A model generated the notes under the pieces. It was not told where the DNA came from, searched no databases, and was given only the letters and a program-made list of their open reading frames with translations. Of a DNA stretch of 9,248 nt, positions 7,078-9,248 are shown piece after piece. Made by a program: the position numbers and the translations under genes. Where the stretch lies: assembly GCA_945788655.1 (NCBI GenBank), contig CALZMV010000046.1:1-9248 (forward strand). The letters are read 5' to 3'. The stretch's first letter is position 1; each line of letters starts with the position of its first letter. This stretch comes from an uncultured Clostridia bacterium. GTDB lineage: Bacteria; Bacillota; Clostridia; Peptostreptococcales; Anaerovoracaceae.

Positions 7078-8007
7078 ATGAATGAAAATTTTAAGGTTAA
7101 AAAACCTGATATTTATGGCGAAAAACGCTTCTATCAGGCAAGCAAATGGCTAAAAGATTACTTTGGCAAAAAAACCATAAAACTGTCCATAGACGGTGGA
7201 TTTACATGCCCAAACAGAGATGGCAGTAAGGGCTACGGCGGATGCAGCTTCTGTTCCGATTCAGGCAGCGGTGAATTCGCATCAAACATTGAAGATCAGA
7301 TTAATCTTCTTTCAGATAAATGGTCTGATGCGAAATATTTGGCCTATTTTCAGAATCATACAAACACATATGCACCGGTACAAGAACTTAGAGAAAAATA
7401 TTATGCAGTACTTGACAACAAAAAAATAGAAGGACTTGTCATCGGAACGAGACCTGATTGCCTAGATGAAGATGTCCTTGAACTATTAGATGAAATAAAT
7501 AAATCAAACTTTCTTTGGATTGAACTTGGACTGCAAACAATACATCAGGCAACTGCCGACAGTTTCAATCGCTGCTACAATTTGGAAATATTTGACAAGG
7601 CAGTAAATGAACTTTACAAAAGAAATATTAAATTTGTTGTACATCTAATATTAGGGTTACCTGGAGAAACTGAAGAAATGATGCTTGAATCGGTAAAATA
7701 TATATCAAAGATTCCCGGTTTGTTTGGAGTTAAACTTCATCTGCTTAACATTGTAAAGGGTTCCGCAATGGAAAAAAGTCATTGTAACTACAATTCATTT
7801 AACTCTATCGATGAATATGTGGATTTAATAGTAAAATGCCTTGAACTCATTCCCCCTCATGTGACAATACACAGGCTAACCGGAGATGCCCCAAGACCTA
7901 TTTTATTGACCCCCGCTTGGAGTTTTAATAAGCGCACTATTCTTAATCGCATAGATGAACAACTGCATCTAAGGGATACCTGGCAGGGTAAAAAATATGA
8001 ATTTTAG
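7078..8007 (+). CDS. ytqA: TIGR01212-family radical SAM protein (YtqA/YhcC type, probable MnmL)
   Basis: This 309-residue protein belongs to the radical SAM family typified by B. subtilis YtqA and E. coli YhcC. The cluster-binding cysteines are spaced as in this family: Cys44 in GGFTCPNRDG, then Cys56 and Cys59 in YGGCSFC (CX11CX2C). Further family stretches are FQNHTNTYAP (91-100), VIGTRPDCL (121-129), WIELGLQT (147-154), HLILGLPGETEE (189-200) and HRLTGDAPRP (265-274). In B. subtilis, YtqA has been tied to the late steps of mnm5s2U synthesis at the tRNA wobble position and named MnmL (from memory). The partner methyltransferase YtqB/MnmM is not visible here. The start is ATG 7078, with AAAGGA 11 nt upstream, a somewhat long spacing. 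The gene diverges from queH. Family assignment is firm; the exact reaction is inferred. Confidence 0.9.
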   Translation: MNENFKVKKPDIYGEKRFYQASKWLKDYFGKKTIKLSIDGGFTCPNRDGSKGYGGCSFCSDSGSGEFASNIEDQINLLSDKWSDAKYLAYFQNHTNTYAPVQELREKYYAVLDNKKIEGLVIGTRPDCLDEDVLELLDEINKSNFLWIELGLQTIHQATADSFNRCYNLEIFDKAVNELYKRNIKFVVHLILGLPGETEEMMLESVKYISKIPGLFGVKLHLLNIVKGSAMEKSHCNYNSFNSIDEYVDLIVKCLELIPPHVTIHRLTGDAPRPILLTPAWSFNKRTILNRIDEQLHLRDTWQGKKYEF

Positions 8008-8042
8008 TTACAATCTTAAATAGTATGATTTTATGTGAAAAA

Positions 8043-8066
8043 AGAGCAGGAATTATTCCCTGCTCT
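8043..8066 (-). terminator. Rho-independent terminator of the surface-protein gene, overlapping its stop codon
   Basis: An 8-bp perfect stem, AGAGCAGG/CCTGCTCT (8043-8050 with 8059-8066), closes an 8-nt loop. Read on the minus strand it is followed at once by a run of U residues (8042 downward), the classic form. The stop codon TAA (8053-8055) lies in the loop, and the promoter-proximal arm encodes the last residues (Glu-Ser-Arg). Read on the plus strand, the stem is followed by CTTCATTATTTTT, so it may also weakly end the convergent radical SAM transcript. Confidence 0.8.
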
Positions 8067-9248
8067 CTTCATTATTTTTAACTTTTTTATTCTTATCTTT
8101 GCCTTTAATCAGTTTTACCTGCAAAACAATCACAACTACAATCAATATGCTTAAAGTTCCGGCAAATATCATTAAAAGTATCATTGTGCTGTCACTAAAT
8201 AATCCAGTATCCTCTGCCTTTTTGTCACCTGCAGACAGCTTTACAAGATTCATTATCTCATCAGGTAATAATGCAGCAGTCTCTGAGAATTCTCCCGTTT
8301 CCTCATTATAGAAAAACCATTTAACATCACTGTTTGTATCATTTTTCAAAAGGGCCAAGGTGTATTTCAAATCGGCATCCTTAATTAAAGGAATATCTTT
8401 TCCATCATACTTTCCAGCAACAAGAAGAAATTCTTCCGGAACATCTTCGGGATTTATGTTTTCTTGGATTATGTACTTCACATCACCTATTGTAACTGTT
8501 AATGACTCTGATTCATCCTCATTTTCATTTGGGTCGTCTTTATTACCTTCATCAGCGTTGCCACGAATAATTGTAATTGTATAAGTCTTAGAAGCTCCAC
8601 TTGGTGCAGTCACTGTAACTTTTCTAACATTCTTTCCCATTATTAAATTTTTAGAGCCTGAAACAGAAACTTTTGCGTCAGAGTCTGCGGCAGAAGCACT
8701 TATTGTACATACAGTAACATCTTCATCTACGTTTACAGTATATGAAGTTCTTCCTGCCGAAAAAGCAGGTGAAAGGCTTCCGGCTGAAACCTTCAGACTT
8801 GATAAATTTGCATTGGAAGAAACCTGTGGTGCAGGATTAGTAACAGTAACTGTAGTGCTTCCTGAGTTCACTTCCAAAACATTATAGTCTGTGTCAACCA
8901 AATCCATTGTTGACACGGAAACATTACCGCTTCCAACTGCTATTGCTTTAAAATTTACATCAAATGAAATACTGTTAGCTCCTACACCACCTGTTGAAAA
9001 GGCAACATACAACACACCTGCAGAAGATGGTGATGCAGTTCCACCTGAACATCCAGTATACTGTAAAACAGACGAATCATATACTATTTCAACACTGCCA
9101 CGTGCAAGATTAGATCCTGAGTAGGCACATTTAATCGTTACAGATGTACCTTTAGTAACTGATCCACCTCCGCTAACGCTAAGACCTGTAGTGCCGAATG
9201 CTACTCCTAGATTCAACAACAAAAGTGAAATAACAACAATTGAAGCTA
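8053..9248 (-). CDS. Secreted, membrane-anchored protein with cohesin-like and cadherin-like domains, 5' end beyond the window
   Basis: The open frame runs off the right edge. The 397 visible residues begin inside a hydrophobic signal-peptide core (ASIVVISLL then LLNLGVAFG), so the TTG at 9222 is not the real start. Residues are counted from that TTG. Residues 13-127 match the cohesin fold (VEIVYDSSVLQYTG; repeated beta-strand pattern). Residues 135-221 match the cadherin-like beta-sandwich domain (NLSSLKVSAGSLSPAF ... TSYTVNV ... KTYTITI). An acidic linker (222-240) leads to an unassigned domain (241-338). A transmembrane helix (347-368) and a Lys-rich tail follow, with no LPXTG. The topology implies display on the outer face of the membrane. 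Cohesin domains bind dockerins in cellulosomes, but this protein's short, TM-anchored layout suggests adhesion or scaffolding instead. The specific function is unknown. A terminator overlaps its stop codon. Confidence 0.85.
   Translation of the reverse strand, partial: ASIVVISLLLLNLGVAFGTTGLSVSGGGSVTKGTSVTIKCAYSGSNLARGSVEIVYDSSVLQYTGCSGGTASPSSAGVLYVAFSTGGVGANSISFDVNFKAIAVGSGNVSVSTMDLVDTDYNVLEVNSGSTTVTVTNPAPQVSSNANLSSLKVSAGSLSPAFSAGRTSYTVNVDEDVTVCTISASAADSDAKVSVSGSKNLIMGKNVRKVTVTAPSGASKTYTITIIRGNADEGNKDDPNENEDESESLTVTIGDVKYIIQENINPEDVPEEFLLVAGKYDGKDIPLIKDADLKYTLALLKNDTNSDVKWFFYNEETGEFSETAALLPDEIMNLVKLSAGDKKAEDTGLFSDSTMILLMIFAGTLSILIVVVIVLQVKLIKGKDKNKKVKNNEESRE

Noticed and set aside
8053..9222. 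The surface protein starting at the TTG at 9222
   Set aside because: The frame stays open to the window edge and encodes more of the hydrophobic signal-peptide core upstream of this codon, so the real start must lie further right.
8053..9248. Cellulosome scaffoldin
   Set aside because: Only one cohesin-like domain is present, with no carbohydrate-binding module and no dockerin in view. The layout fits a general surface adhesion or scaffold protein better.
1..9248. CRISPR arrays, insertion sequences, tRNA or rRNA genes, phage genes
   Set aside because: I read both strands and saw no regularly spaced repeats, transposase or integrase motifs, or RNA-gene signatures. Almost all the sequence is used by recognisable genes.

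Overview
The window comes from an AT-rich Gram-positive anaerobe, most likely a member of the Clostridia (Bacillota). The evidence is the purine-rich Shine-Dalgarno sites ahead of nearly every gene, the very AT-rich intergenic DNA, the use of QueH for queuosine, and the run priA-def-fmt-zinc peptidase-rsmB, which I know from clostridial chromosomes. No mobile element, CRISPR array, tRNA or rRNA is visible. This looks like a core-chromosome segment with one accessory-type surface gene at the right edge.

Positions 1-6973, minus strand, hold a compact probable operon. In transcription order it is queH (epoxyqueuosine reductase), asnA (ammonia-dependent asparagine synthetase), priA (replication-restart helicase), def (peptide deformylase), fmt (methionyl-tRNA formyltransferase), a membrane zinc metallopeptidase of the YugP type, and rsmB (16S rRNA m5C methyltransferase), whose C-terminal end is cut off at position 1. 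Gaps are 9-31 nt, and the last junction is a 1-nt TAATG overlap. A strong vegetative-type promoter reading leftward lies at 7035-7062. The theme is translation: fmt and def make and remove the formyl group of initiator methionine, rsmB modifies the ribosome, and queH finishes a wobble-base modification.

Positions 6974-7077 form a divergent control region. The leftward promoter overlaps a weaker candidate rightward promoter, and short inverted repeats lie between and across them.

Positions 7078-8007, plus strand, encode a TIGR01212-family radical SAM protein (YtqA/YhcC type; B. subtilis YtqA is linked to tRNA wobble uridine modification and called MnmL). Two genes for wobble-position chemistry may therefore share a divergent promoter region.

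Positions 8053-9248, minus strand, encode a secreted, membrane-anchored surface protein. It has a signal-peptide core, a cohesin-like domain, a cadherin-like beta-sandwich domain, an acidic linker, an unassigned domain, a transmembrane helix and a Lys-rich tail. Its first residues lie beyond the right edge. It converges on the radical SAM gene, and a hairpin terminator at 8043-8066 separates them; one arm of that hairpin is coding sequence.

For def, fmt, queH and asnA, start codons were moved inward from the longest open frame because a good Shine-Dalgarno site precedes the inner codon. I found no clearly new multi-gene system. The points most worth a second look are the surface protein, a PriA that appears to lack its winged-helix domain, and the overlapping divergent promoters.
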